Notes under the pieces: generated by a model
What the model saw: only the letters and a program-made list of their open reading frames with translations
Told to the model about the DNA's origin: nothing
Databases searched by the model: none
Made by a program: the position numbers and the translations under genes
Assembly: GCA_004794655.1 (NCBI GenBank)
Contig: SMMW01000618.1
Coordinates: 682,001 to 746,000, forward strand
Direction: 5' to 3'
DNA from: Marisa cornuarietis
Taxonomy: Eukaryota; Mollusca; Gastropoda; Architaenioglossa; Ampullariidae
Length of the DNA stretch: 64,000 bases
Shown here: in pieces, positions 48,041 through 61,492 of the stretch
Numbering within the stretch: the first letter of the stretch is position 1
Layout: each line of letters starts with the position of its first letter

Positions 48041-48821
48041 CCACTGTATATATCAATGTTAAATACAGGGAAGAAAATCATACCAACTCCCACATTTTGA
48101 AGTAGGTATAGGGTTTTCCAAGTTAAGAGAAAACAAGGGACACACGATTTGTAAATACAGACTCAGGGTGTAAAGATGCTGAACGTTTAAAGGTTCTTAG
48201 CCTGATGGGTTGTACTGATGGGATGTAGTTGACCCACTGTAGTTGACACATAAGGAGATACAATTTCATACTGATTGCTGCATTAAATTTGTCCATCCTG
48301 TATCTTGAACTTAGATGTTTAACATATGATTTTAAAGTTGGTAATATTTTCATAACCTTACACTTTTATATGAAAACGTTTGCCTCAAGTATAATAGTTT
48401 CAAATATCATATCTGTTTTGAAACGCTTAGCAACGCCCAATAACACAACACATTCATACATTTTAAAATTTCATTCATTCTGAAATCTCTCAGAAAATTT
48501 TAAATTGTTTCAAAAGAAGTTAATTATTTTGCAATGCCAGAATAAATCTTCTTCTTCATCACAGAAATTAAAGTAAAGAAAGAAAGTACAGTAAAAAAGA
48601 TGTGTAAAGTCTGACCAGGTATTATATACTATCGCCTCGGGAAAGGGCCTCACTCAAACGATTATTTGTGACCGGTCAGTTTCTGGTTAAAATTTCTATG
48701 AGTCCCTCCTCCTGGGGCAGCCGAGCGAGCCAGCCGTCGCTTTCTCTGCTCTTTTGCCAAGTCGACCGTCAGTCCGACCGATCACCAGCACCATGGAGGA
48801 TGCACGCACCACGCTTTGTGA
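48041..48821. other. Non-coding stretch
   Basis: No gene is recognised; the sequence is AT-rich up to about 48600 and then more balanced. Confidence 0.4.
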
Positions 48822-48883
48822 GGAACGTGAGGAACGTGAGGTCTGCTTGTGGTGAGACGACGACCTCGTATTCCTCACGTTCC
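48822..48883. other. 22-bp hairpin, precursor-like
   Basis: GGAACGTGAGGAACGTGAGG at 48822 pairs with CTCGTATTCCTCACGTTCC ending at 48883. This gives 22-nt arms with two mismatches and an 18-nt loop. The left arm is itself a tandem of GGAACGTGA. Weak pairing continues outside (CGCTTTGTG against CAAAAAAATCG). It has the size of a small pre-miRNA, but nothing else supports a function. Confidence 0.5.
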
Positions 48884-49110
48884 CAAAAAAATCGTTTCCA
48901 CAGCAGCTGTTGTCGTATTCGCGGCTGCTTGCTGAAAGCCCCATCGATGCTTCATTGCTGACGGGATGTCTTCCAAAGAAAACAAAAGCGAAACGTACTT
49001 TGATCGACGCTAGTGTTATGTGCAGGACAACTACTTGGACATGAGCCTTCTGGCATCATCGCCGTCGTCTGCATCAACGTCATCGTTATCATTTTTGTCA
49101 TCGTTATTAT

Positions 49111-49148
49111 CGTCATCATCATCATCATCAGCAGCAGCAGCAGCAGCA
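49111..49148. repeat. Compound (ATC)n(AGC)n repeat
   Basis: ATC units pass into AGC units, in the same order as at 9585 and 11450. Confidence 0.92.
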
Positions 49149-52100
49149 ACACTGACATCGATGTCACCATCATCAACCTATCTCACATCATAACAGATAC
49201 AACTGCCTGTCTGTTGCTTTTAGCATCAAGCTTGCACAATTGGATCTGTATCTTGTGTTTTAGTAAATATCTCACTGTATTAACTTTTGTTTTTTGAAGT
49301 AGTCGATGCAAGTTTTTCTGGTTCTGTTCAACAAGATTCTCTTCCTGTTACTAACTTTACAACATGTAATACTCCTACAATCACTAAGGCCAGTAAGACT
49401 GTAAACTAAATATTAGTTAAAATGCATCCTCGCAATGTTCCAATAATTCTTTGAATAAAAATTCCTACTTGACACATATCCTAAATAAATTTCCAAAGTC
49501 TGGTTGGTTTTTTTCCACCATCACCACCCCCCAGTCAAGAAACTCTTTTATTGAGTTTCATTAAGTCGCCGTGGCTTGAAAAAACTCTGCTTCTGAATCT
49601 TTGATGAAGAGACTGCACAATTTATAATACCATAGAAGAACAAGCGTACTAGAAGTATATATAAACGATTGATTTCACGAGAAAATAGTCAAATCATCTA
49701 CTAACCTGTTTTAGTCGTCAAGAGGCGTTGAAAGACAGACAACATTTCTAGAGGTAGACCTTTTGTTCTACTATGGTCTGTGTTTAAAGGTTGATGTACG
49801 TGCATTCGATAGTTCATTCCTCGCACGTTTCGCCCTCACAGACATAATAAATAGTTTCAAACTATGTGACTTTTAAAAAAAACCTTCATGGTGTATACCC
49901 CATGATACATGTTGAAATCATTTACACCGGATATATATTTATAGCATAGAAGATGCATTTCAAAGGCGACTTTTCTAATTAGCTACAAAGATTCGTCCCT
50001 ACTTCTTCACTCTCAAAAGAATTGTCCTTTCTTAAGTAAGGGTAAGAAATCTGAATGTTAATCTCTTGCGAAAGCTGTTCGCAGGTGATGGAGGAGGAAG
50101 TGTCGAGAGGAAAGAAGACGTGGAACAAACTGAGAGAAAAGAAAGCCCTTGTAAGACAGAAAGAGAGAGACAAGTCTATTTTCCGCAGTTTGATTTACAG
50201 CGCAAAACACGTCTGCTCTTGATACGCACATTCCTTTTTCAGTAATAAACCACCGGTATCTCAGAAAAAGGAATTAGCTGACGCCTAAAAAGAAAGAAGG
50301 AAATGCTAACAAAAAAGTTATTTTCAAAGAAAGGTCTGAGACATCAAGAAAAAAGTTTACTTTTGTTGTTAAAAACGTCGTCATTATCATCTCTTTCATC
50401 CCAAACAGTCTTTAAATAAAAGTAACCTTCGTCTGTTCGTCTTCGTGTTTATTTTTTTATTTGTTTATTCCCTTTTTCGTTTTTTTTTCTCGCTTTCTTT
50501 TCTTTTTTTTCTTATCTTTCCTTTTTTACCTCTTTCCTCTTTTTTAAAATTCTTCTTTAGTTTTTGCTTTCTTTGTTTTTTTCATGTTTTAACTTTTTTG
50601 CTCCTCAGTTTTTTAGTCATTAGAAATGACTCAATACTTTAAAGTGGCAGTGTAGCGAATCTTTGTATGCTAGAATAAACTGACAGAGACAAAGCCTGGA
50701 CAGTTTATCTCTCCAGGCAATGAACTTCGGGCAACAGATTTTGGGACGTGCACACATTAGCCGAAGAGAACTAAGCAGCTTCTACTGTGTCTGACTGAGC
50801 TGACAAGAACGTGAATAAATAACTTCGTTAAGTAAGGATAGACACTGCGACAAGCCGGCTACACCCGCCAGAGAACCAGTGAAACTCATTTCTATATTCT
50901 TTCTATTCTCTATGTCCCCCGGCCACCAGCACCGGCGGAGCAGCATAACTGATTGTCTGGTGGTACCAGTCAAGGGAGACAAGAATGGAGATAATTGGTA
51001 TTAACCTTACACTCACAACCTTCCCCACAGCTCCTCTAATAATGGCGAATTACTGACCGGCCGATGAAGGGACAGTGCGACGAAAACGATTAACGCATAT
51101 GTAGGGAAGGCAATCATGCCTCGCCCAACAGGCATGACTGGCGAAGCACATCAGTCCTTAGTCACCAGCAGGGTCGTCTCCACTTGGAACAGCCAAGGCT
51201 AACAAAACTTCCAAACTAAGTCCTAAAAACTTAACTTCTTTACACTGTTCCAATGATTTTCTTTATTTTATTCTGTGCTTTTGTTGGTGCATTGCATTTT
51301 GGCTTTGTCTTCATTATAATGTGATTTACAAAATCCTTGTCTGACATTTGTCTCTTCCATCATCCTCTCTCCCCAACCTCCCCTTTGTTTTCCGATTATC
51401 TTTTCCTCCGTTCGACCCCTTTTTTGACCGGCGTCTTTTGGTCTGTCTTGTCGCCCCCTCCCCTTCTCTAGCGACCTCCCGTCGCGACACAAAAGCGCTC
51501 TCAGTCTGACAGAATATCTCTTTACAAACAAGAACTTTGTTTAGACCGGCGTAGTAAGCCTCTTTGTGTTCCAGACTTATGGCTCTTACGACCCCGGTCA
51601 GAGGCAGCCGCTGGTAGAGTAAACACATCGACAATCTCCTCATCTTTAGTCAGCGAGGGCTAAGTCCGCAGAAGATACTCATTTTCATGGCTTTTGTAGC
51701 GGTTTGTATGAGCGAGAACTGTAACTACAATTGCCCCATTCTGTCCAACGACCCTTTATTTTCCTGTGCAAGGCCATGAAAGAGATTGTGACAAGAATTC
51801 GAGATTTTCGCTTGGAAATTCCTGTCGCGTGAAGGAATAAAAAGAAACATGAACATCAAAATTCGATCCAGTAGTAAGGCCAGAACGAGGACAAATGTGT
51901 TTGGTTGTCTTCGGGAATTTAAAAAAAAATTTCTGTTTAGCTTGATGTCCTCTGTCTCTCTCCTCTTTCTGCGATGTTTATTTGCATCTTTCTTTTGTTC
52001 TCTTTTTTACGATGTTTGCTTACATCTCTGTTCCATTCTCGTTGTCTGGTTCTGTTTGGAGGAGGCCCCGTTGTCGCTACGGGTGTCCTGCGTTCAAATC

Positions 52101-53219
52101 TTGTCCCAGGTGTGCTTTTGTTTCTGTGCATGTGGCCCACATCTATAACACCAGCTGTTTCGACGTGTTAAAACCTTGATGCCTGTTTTTCTTTTAAAGA
52201 ATTAATTCCACCATCATCCAACGATTGTCAGTTTTGCTTTTCGTTCGTCATCTCTTTCATCTTTGTCTGGGTAGCTAGCTTGAAGTGCAGTGGTTTGAAC
52301 TAAATGTGTTTCTTGTGGGATCGCTTTATAACTTCAAACCTCACGGCTTATTCTTGTTACCCCATTATGCAAAAATAAAAAACGAATTTTATATAACATT
52401 TCTGTCGTTCCTAAAATGAATTTTCTGTCTTTAAAAATGTCCACTGGCAGAATAATGTCTACGTAGCCGTAATTCCTTCCCAGTGGTAAAAATAGACTCT
52501 GTCTGAACTCGCACGTGTATCATAGTTTACCTCGTTCTGTTTGTCTGTCTTTATAAGACACATAGGCTCTGGCATTTTCTGGGTAAGTCGAGAACGACTT
52601 TTCAGTACCAAATCTGTTCTTCGACCTCAAAACTGACAGTTCTCGTTCACTACTTTCCAAGACGAGGTCGCATCTGTCTGCAGTGTATGGAGGACGGAGT
52701 AAAGGATCCATTAACCAAAAAAAGGCACTCGGCTTCTGCAGATCTTTGGTTTCTCTTTCTGGTCTGTGAAAGTGTCTCCGTGAGATAAATGCTACTTCTG
52801 GCAAAAAATCATTTGTCCTCTTGAAGAGATTTCTTCCTGATGCATCTAGCGCCACCTTTACCACAGCTTCTTATTCCAAGTCTCGCTCTGAATTTGCATA
52901 AAAAAACACTGAGTGCTCTTTCATGTCGACAATGAATGTAGGTAACAAACCCTGTGCTTTGTGAATCGATATTTTTTCTCTCTCTCTCTTCTTTCTTTCT
53001 TTTTCTAATCTATTAAAAAATTCTCTTTGTTCCAGTCTTTATTCATCTTTCTAAAAATACAAATCATTCTGCGTCTATCCCAGTAATCATTCTAAAGATC
53101 ATTATAAATAAATATAACTCAACAAGAAAGTTCACGAAAAATAAATACGTCCTCGATCTCCTCCACCTCCAGCTTTTATCGAGTTCTCTTTCAGTTTCTC
53201 CCTCCACAAAACCTACCCG
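49149..53219. other. Non-coding stretch
   Basis: No gene is recognised in about 4 kb. T/C-rich runs occur at 50440-50600 and 52975-53010. The minus frames at 51268-51643 and 52520-52864 are unique sequence without a family I know. Confidence 0.38.
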
Positions 53220-53400
53220 GGCACAAATTTCGTTGAACCTATGTAGTAATTAGCCCGTATGTCACTGGAAAACAAAACCCTACAGTGGATTCGAGTCCCA
53301 CCCACTTGTGCCTGCGGGAGTGCCCGGCTGTCCATCATGGCGTAAGGGCGAGGTGACCACATGCGTAGTAGCTACATGTTAGGCGCTTCCCCACTTTATT
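53220..53400 (+). repeat. Possible tRNA-derived SINE fragment
   Basis: GTGGATTCGAGTCCCACCC at 53285-53303 is a good B-box/T-arm sequence. It is preceded by AGCCCGTATGTCACTGG and followed by a GC-rich body (CTGCGGGAGTGCCCGGCTGT). The A box is not clear, and neither ends nor a target duplication can be set. Confidence 0.35.
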
Positions 53401-55630
53401 AATGGGCTTTTACTTTGTCATCCCTTCCTTCGGTGCCACTCGCCAGTTGCGTGTTCGCGCAACATTTGGGATGCAACTTCTCCGCATGACTGGCATCTCC
53501 TAAGCTCTTCTCAGACAAGAGGGTCACGTGGCTTGCGGTGTGGACGCCATGAACAGTAATCATAAGCAACATCATTGCAAGGTGTTTGAGTATCGTCAAG
53601 AGGAAATAATGCTTATCCTAAGAGATGCATTCTCGAAGGAGAAAAAGCAGTAAAGACACGGATATAGACAAATTAGAAAACAAATAATGGAGCAAAAAAA
53701 ATAGACGTGTGTTCCCATAAAATAGCCATCAAGGAGTGTTCAAATTTTTTTAATTTGATTTTTTTTGTAATGCAATAATAGCTTTAAATGGCAGCAGGTT
53801 TTGTGTATGATGTTTTAAGTGATCCCGTCTGAAATAACTTTTATGCGCCAGCATTTTTGTGTTCCCCTGAGCGTGCCGGACTTCTCCATGACCGATAATG
53901 GTATTCGCGTCGATAACTCATTGATACTTCCTGTGATCGATATTAATGAAAAGTCTGAGAACTCGGAGAAGTTTCCTTCCCGTACTGTCCGCCATCGATA
54001 GGCTCATCAGAGTCGATCGTGTGCTTCAGGACGCCTCAGTGTCTGCCGCTCGCGCTGACACGCGACTTGGAGGTTATGCGAGGTCAGCCTTCAGGAACGA
54101 GATCTTTTCACTTGTTCTCTTTCAGCCAAAGTCTCTTATGACAGTCACACTACCATCAGACACATCAGTGGACATGGTCTACCACGTCTGCACAACAGAT
54201 GAAAACGAATTTTTTCCCATTAATGTCCATGACTACTTTGACGTTAAAGGCGATCAAATCGCAGACCAATCTATTTATCGTCCTGGACTTCCTATTCTAC
54301 ATTCATCGCTTTTGTTCTCAGACCATCAGACAGGAAGGTAATAAATCCAACCAATGACAGCCGCGTGACCCTCTTAGGATTTCCTGTTAATTAATACGCG
54401 ACTTCCGGAAATGACAGCCGGGGACAATAGTTGCGTGTGAGCAGGAGACAACGACAAGTCGAAGTGGGCGATGGAATTCTAGATGGCTGTATCTCAACCT
54501 AAAATGATGATAATGGTGGAAGAAGACAAATACTGCAGAATTGATTGCAGTTGCGAAGAACAGATTTAGACACCATGGACCGTTGGTCCTGGAGCTGTAT
54601 GCTTTACTTCTACTTTGCTACTTGCTTGATGCCTACGTACAACCTTAGCAAACCCTCTGTAACCTGAGTGTAGACGGTACGAAATACAGCATCCAGTATA
54701 TGATCAGCCGTTTTTTTTTAGTTCTGCGCCTAATTAGAGGATCCTGCAAACCTTCTGGTTTACAACTGATCCAGAGATGTATGGATATCGCTGCTTGCTA
54801 ACTACCGCCCCAAGCGATTTTAAGAGCTGGAGGTAAAGTAAATCGAGTTTACTATAAATAATTGCGGACGCTTTTAAAAACTCTGAGAATCCCACCGTGT
54901 TTTTTTCTGCATATTTTGTAACCCCTGGAAGAATATATCTGCTCTTAGCTATCAACCCTCATCCCACACCTCATTCACAAACCTCGAATTAGGCAAGGCC
55001 TTACCTCAATTCATTATGCAAAAGGATATTGAGAAAACAGTCCTGGAAAAACATTTTGTGGAATCATAATCACTTTGTTAAAACATTACTCAAAAGCAAT
55101 GTGGTCTAACCATTTCACCAAAGCACTTTAAAAAATAACAGAAGCACTGCGACAAAACAGATAACACAATTATTATATAAAACAATAATAATAACACATA
55201 TTTGAAAAATTATGATTTAAAAACATTTGAAATATGACCAAAAATAAAAAATAGTAACACAAGCAGTATTCAAAAACATTGGCGTTGCATTCATTACCCT
55301 CGATCCGTCAGCAACACTATGCACATCAAAAAGAACCAGAAATACGGTTCTCAATCTCTGCTGTCTGAATTTGAAGCAGAGCATTTACAATCAGATTCCT
55401 GTTGGTAAGCTTACACACCGAGAGGCAGTCATCCGAAATTTCTTTTTGAGCCATCCATCCAATCAGGACGCTCGAACGCTGTCGGCTATTTAAAAAAATG
55501 GTTTTAAAAAAAGGTGTTGTGGATGAGCTGGCCGAGTCCGGAACTGTCCCGTCAGGCCTGCTTCAGAAACAAGTGGAAGACTGTTCCCCGCGACTCTATT
55601 TTTCTCGTCTCCCCGACGACCAGTCGGGTC
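53401..55630. other. Non-coding stretch
   Basis: No gene is recognised. The plus frame at 53946-54341 (131 codons) is unique sequence; I see no domain, and it lacks a convincing start or splice context. Confidence 0.38.
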
Positions 55631-55704
55631 AAGGCATTGATGATGATGAATACTGCTCTGGTACAAGGGGAGAGAACTAATTTCCCTCCGGGTTCATAAA
55701 GCAT
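55631..55704 (+). repeat. Dispersed repeat, copy 1 (partner at 57629-57698)
   Basis: AAGGCATTGATGATGATGAA, then TACTGCTCTGGTACAAGGGG, then TTTCCCTCCGGGTTCATAAA resembles 57629-57698 over its whole length with about 15 percent difference. This suggests two copies of one retroposon 3' region. Confidence 0.65.
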
Positions 55705-56916
55705 TTTCTCTCTATCTCTAGTCTGTTTTCAGCCAGCACACCAGGTCTGATTCCGATGATTAATGATTGCCTTTCTTCTGTCACCTTCGAGTCAGGTGAC
55801 CTCTGGAGCCTGCTGGTGGCAGCAGCTGTTGATTAAGTGGTATTCACCTGTGAACGAAGAAAAGTAAAGGTAATCGCAGACAAAAGTGTGTCCTCGGGGT
55901 CTTCACTTTGAGGTCGGGTTCAGTTACTCTTGTCTATTAAATTCGTGATCTGACTAACAGACCTATTTTCTCCCATAGGTTGTTGGCTTTCTTTAAGATC
56001 CTAAAATCGTTGTATGGACTGTCTATGCCATTGCTATTGATCTTCGCTCTCTCATTATAACGAGATTAAACAACATTCCTGTCCCCTAAACTAAGCCAAA
56101 CGAAGCAACATCCAAAGGAAATATGTTATAATGTGTTGTAAAAAAATATCTATAAACCTTCCTTTTTAAAAAAAAATTGAAGAAGTTAGAAATCGAGGGA
56201 TAAAAGCTATGAGCTAATGAATGCATTGTGAAGGCTTCTTTCATATTTTCGCTTTTCTTTGACCACCTTTGTGGTCATGAAACCTGGTGGTAAGTACACG
56301 GAATTAGGGTGAAGTTCGCTATTTCGAGAAATGCTCTGGCCTAATAAAAATAGGTACCAAATAGTATCATGGAAGGTAGCGGAGGTGGAACAAGCTGGTA
56401 GGACTCCGCCTTCCACATGCTCGACACGTTTGACCACTTACTTGCACTGCCCCAAGGGCCTCTATCTTGCAGGGCTCTTTACATTTACCGTTGTTAAAAA
56501 AAAACCATTCGCATATCAAGCTTCAGTGAGGACAGGACTTGTGTAGATGACGACAGTCACAAAAAATTTATGGGGGCAAAATGACTATCGTCCCTTAGGG
56601 CGGCTTGAATATTTATTGGGGTCCAAGGTGCGTTTTGAATGGGTCATAGGTCATGAGTTATGAGCCATGGATCATGGGCTTAGGTCTCGACCTCGCCCTG
56701 GAAACCATTTTGTTCTCTGACCTGTCAACTCTTAATCATGGCAGGACTGGCTTACCATACCGTGGCTTTAGATGCTGACTAGTTGCTGAACTAATCCAAC
56801 AACCAACTACTGCTAGTGCTCATTAAAGACTACTGAACCACTGCACCTTTCTTCGTCGTTTTTAGATTTTTCCACATTTAATCAACATGCACTCACAAAG
56901 TGAGACCTCTCGCGAT

Positions 56917-56920
<4 letters not shown>
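55705..56920. other. Non-coding stretch
   Basis: No gene is recognised. The frame at 55498-55680 overlaps the dispersed repeat. The rest is ordinary. Confidence 0.4.
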
Positions 56921-56948
<28 letters not shown>

Positions 56949-57280
56949 GAGAGAGTGAGAGAGAAAGAGAGAGAGAGAAAGAAACAAAGGTTCTTAGACT
57001 AATATGTAGAGACAGCACATGCAAGTGCGCGACAGACACGAGGAAAAAAACTAATTTATTTCTGGTTTGTTAAAAGGAAACAAAGTGAAATATTTCTTCA
57101 TCCATAAATCTTAGCTTAGCCCTTAGCCCGTCGATGCTGAAATGCACGCCGAGATGTAGTAACTCTTTACCCATTTCTTTTTGAGTTGTCTACTCATAGT
57201 TGTTCTTCTAATGATGATGATGATGATTGTTATTATTTTTATTTGTGTCTTGTTCTAGCTAGAAACTACGCACTGCGTAC

Positions 57281-57329
<49 letters not shown>

Positions 57330-57608
57330 TACGCGCACTCTAATACGTACAGACAGCACATCCAAGTGTGTGACAGACACGAAGAAAAAAAACTAACTTA
57401 TTTCTGGTTGGTGTTAAAGGAAACAAAGTGAAATATTTTCTTATCCATACCTTTAGGCCTGCGGGGAGGTTTTTCCCTATTTACTGATCTGCTCATAGTT
57501 GTTGTTCTAATGATGATGGTGATGCCTGGTTCTAGCTAGAAACTACTCTGCGTACAAAACACACACACACACACACACACGCACGCACGCACGCACGCAC
57601 GCACGCAC
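56921..57608. repeat. Tandem segmental duplication bounded by three (CA)n tracts
   Basis: Two related segments lie at 56998-57281 and 57340-57557. Shared landmarks, in the same order, are GACAGCACAT, GACAGACACGARGAAAAAAA, TTAAAGGAAACAAAGTGAAA, CTCATAGTTGTTSTTCTAAT and GTTCTAGCTAGAAACTAC. The CA tracts are at 56921-56949, 57281-57323 and 57558-57580; the last continues as (GCAC)n to 57608. The second copy has lost about 35 bp and about 20 bp internally. Misalignment between CA tracts is the likely origin. Confidence 0.85.
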
Positions 57609-57628
57609 AGGCAAGTGAGTCAATCCGC

Positions 57629-57698
57629 GAAGGTATTGATGATGAATACTTCTCTGTTACAAGGAAAGAGAACTAGTTTCACTCTGGGTTCATAGAGC
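57629..57698 (+). repeat. Dispersed repeat, copy 2
   Basis: GAAGGTATTGATGATGAATA, then CTTCTCTGTTACAAGGAAAG, then TTTCACTCTGGGTTCATAGA is the partner of 55631-55704. It starts about 20 bp after the (GCAC)n tract. Confidence 0.65.
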
Positions 57699-60600
57699 AC
57701 GTGCAAAAATAGGCTTTAATGTGTTTTTTGAAAACTCCATGTGTCTTTGTGTGCTGTAAGTGCACTTTGAGGAATTCCAGACTCTGGGTCCAATACTGTG
57801 AAATTGTGAACTGAGATAACTTTGGAATTCTGACCTGAAAGGCGTCGTTAATTAATCTTAAAGTAATATATAATACACAAGAGGATCATTACTCTTCATT
57901 CTTCTTATGTTAGACTTTTTGTTTTGATCAATCAATATCGCCTATCCTCTAGTCGAAGAACATTTTGTAAAAATAATGTTTAGTGGTGTTTGAATACATA
58001 ATGAGCACTGTCTACCCATCATCTATGAAATTTGTCCATGCATGTACTTGTCATTTAGCTGTTATGGTGATTTATGTTGGTTTTTTTGTTTTTTGTTGTT
58101 TTGTTTTTTTTGTTTTTTGTTTTTTGGTTTTTTTTTGTTTTGTTTTTTTGCAAAGCCAAGTTCAAGAACATACGAACCGCTCTGAGAGAAGACAAAAAAT
58201 ATATTTGTTAACACATTTATTCGAAATCAGCATTCACATCAACAACTTGTCTGTACAGCGAACGTTCTTCCTGACAAAAGCGTTCACAAAGCAAGTGAAA
58301 TATGTCAGTATTTACAGGTGAATTAGTGAGACTTCTGAATTAAAAGGCAGTTATGAATATTGTTGGCAATAACATACATATCACAAAGTATATTTCTGCA
58401 TTTTAAAGCACTCTATTATTTGAAAAGACATAAATCAACGCTTGTTGTATTATCACCTATGGTTTTTAGTTACATATAACTCCGTGTATGCTAGTTCCTA
58501 GAAAAAGACTGTTCGAGTGTTTGGTGTCTGTTTTCAGATCAGTGCTGCACTGGTTTCTTTAATATTTGAAGAATTCCGAATGTTATGAGTGGTGTGCAGT
58601 ATTCCTTACAAAATAAGCTCTTCACAACATTGTAACAAAACAGTTAACGTTCGCTCCTACTGGCTAACAAGTTCATGTTTAAAACACAACAGCACAATGA
58701 TAACAAGCACAGAATTGCACAAAGACAGGATTTTACCTCATGGGACCAAAAGTGTGGGATGTCTGGGCAGTCGGACTGAATGAGTACGAGGACCAACTTA
58801 ATATACGACCTTCCGGATTTTCCGGCAGCTGTAAATAGCTGTACATCAATACTGTGGCCCGGCAGACTCGACTTTCAAAGTCTTGGGATACGATGCAGGA
58901 AGAAGATAGGCTGTATCACAAGGTGATGGATGTAAAGAAATGGTGTCTTGGTTCCTGTCATAGCATTCTCCCATTTCCTGCATCCCCGGGCATCAAAGAA
59001 AGCCGCTTATTATGCAACCTTTAGATGGCGATGTAAGTAGCGATGCAACATCACAGGATCATTCTAGTGACCTTCTCCCTTATTGTCGTCATGAAAGCTT
59101 CGTCGCCCACACCAACCTCGGCCACGATCATTACCACCAACTCTGAAGTTGTTCACTTCAAAGAAGGCGTCTTGACCAAATGAGGACATGCACGCAGAAA
59201 CACGAGAACGCTCCACACAATATGGTAAGCACTCTCCAGCTGAAGTGGCAACACAAGTAAACCTAGAAAAAAAGGAAGATGAAAAACTTTCATCCACGCG
59301 AAAGATCATGGCAAAACCCACCATGCTAGAAACAGATTTGAGGGCGGATGCAAGCTTCAGCACGTGCAAGCGCGTGACTAATGCAGCACGTGTCTGCTTT
59401 TAGCAGGCTGGAGGGCGAGGAAAGGGCTACATCCCGTGAGCGCGGAGGAATACTGATGTTTTTACGAAATAAACCTTTTTTAAGGGACTGCTGACTTGGG
59501 TCACGTGTTCCAGCCAGTCCCAGCGGTGGCGGGAGAAGCCAAACACTGTCACCTTTCGTTTGTGCATGCACGCTGGTGGATCCGCTCTGGACTGGTCGAA
59601 ATTTACCAGTGAACACACATGTTCAAAGTAAATTGCTTTCCTAAAACATTTTTTGTTAACAGCATAATGTGTATTGAGTTGTAGAACTCTATCGTAAAGA
59701 CAAACTTACTTTTACACAACAAGTGCACTTGGCTTTGGCGCCGCCTTAAGGACGTGACATAGTTTGTCATTTCTGAACACGGCTGCAGAGAGGTTGGAGA
59801 GGTATACAGCTATCCCCCCACGTTTGTTCGTATTATTCCCCCTGGGATTCTTTCCAGAAATTCGTCTCTTGATCCAACGATGCGTGAAATGGGTCGCATT
59901 CTTCACTCTTGACGACAGACAGCATACGGTTGGCTTTAGCGGTCAGGCCTCGTGTGGTTTGGGCACCCGGAGTCTAAAAAGTTTTGTGTGAAAGTGACGT
60001 CCCAGGGGGGTCGACCCTGAACATATTCTCTTACCTTGTTGATCCAACCAACGCTAGGCAACTTCTACAGAAACGATACAAATAAGAGACAGCCGCTACC
60101 CTGGGGGTAAATGCGTTTAAGTCAGTGCGAGCAGAAGCGACCACTCTGGAGGCCTGCTCGAGTGTATAGCTGACAATCTGCCACTGATTTATCAAAGAAG
60201 TGTAAAGGTCTCGGATGCACTGAAAGACTTATACAGTGCACTGCCTCTGCATCCAGTAGACTCTGGATCCTTCACCTTCCATGCAGCTGAAAGTAAAAAT
60301 AAATTCCTGTACAAGAAGAAAAAACTCATTTTGTTAATATACATGCGTCATGCATGTATAGGTAAGTGTATGGGGCTCTACTTGTGGTAATATTAACAGT
60401 ATCGTAGAACAGTAGATATAATTGCAGAAGAGCAGTAGTTATCATGAGTCATCTTAATCCTTATTTTTTTTTTAAACATTTGAAATCACCGCTCTTTCAT
60501 GAGTATTGTTATTATCACCGATAACAACGGGAACAAAGAACACAATTAGTATATTTGACATCTACAGTTAGTATACTTGACATTTATTACTTCTTTCCCA

Positions 60601-61435
60601 CATTCAAGTCTGTTCGCTTTCAATCCCTGCAACAAACCAGAAAGCAATTTGATTGTGGGTGTGGATGTCCGGGCACCCAGGAGATAACATTGTTTTTTTA
60701 TAGCCGTCTGCGCGTGCTCAGAGCTTTCTTTCTGTCACGCACGTGAGAAAAAAAATGCAGCAAAATAGATCAAGGGTTCCTGCAGGCAAAACAAGGTCTG
60801 TTTTCAGAACCTTTGGCCTGCAACCTACAGAAAAAAAAACTTGACTTATCAGGGAACACGGCGCAGTGCCCGTTAAAACAAGTGGAAAGGCAGCGTTTCC
60901 CTGCTATCCAGTGCTGGACGAAAAAGCAAGACACTGAATGAGTCGATTTCCTGTACTTCGGAAACATCGAGAGTTTCGTGCCGAGCAGCTCTAGCAACGC
61001 TTGAATGCTTGGCGTCTGTAACTTCTTGTCTGCTGTGGCAGATGAACGAACCGCGGGAATGGGTAGTGGGAGGTATTGGCAGGAGAGGTGAAGGAGGGGC
61101 GAAGAACATTGAGGAATGCTGGATGCGCAACATGTATGAACATTATGAACAGCATGAACACTCATGGTCCTCGCTACTTCCAGCCTGGGATCAGCCGCAT
61201 GCTGAATTAAAATTTCAGACTTTTGGCTGTTCGATTGAAGGTTGCAGGAATGATTACCAGTAAAGTTCATGTAAGCAAAGTCCCTCCTCTTTTCGCTGCG
61301 GTCATGAATCATTTTTTACAAATTTATATTAACTTCTTGCTAATTATCAAACCAATTTGCACTGAATTTGGTCGTTAGATATAATCTATTTGCCACCTCG
61401 TTTTAACCCTCTCTTTTCTTCTGTGTCTGCACGTC

Positions 61436-61436
<1 letters not shown>
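57699..61436. other. Non-coding stretch
   Basis: No gene is recognised in about 3.7 kb. A T/G-rich run lies at 58078-58151. Two CACGTG E-boxes occur at 59361-59366 and 59387-59392. The 180-codon minus frame at 60770-61312 is the longest non-repeat frame outside the named elements, but it has no domain that I recognise and overlaps open frames on the other strand. Confidence 0.38.

Positions 61437-61486
<50 letters not shown>
61437..61486. repeat. (GT)25 microsatellite
   Basis: A perfect GT run. Confidence 0.96.

Positions 61487-61492
<6 letters not shown>

Noticed and set aside
50652..50865. Possible solo LTR beginning TGTAGC and ending GCTACA, with internal AATAAA
   Set aside because: The flanking 5-bp sequences do not match, no primer-binding site or internal domain follows, and 6-bp ends are expected by chance.
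53946..54341. 131-codon plus-strand frame
   Set aside because: No domain, no convincing start context and no neighbouring exon.
60770..61312. 180-codon minus-strand frame
   Set aside because: Unique sequence without recognisable domain; overlapped by open frames on the other strand; low-complexity-free but without splice or start support.
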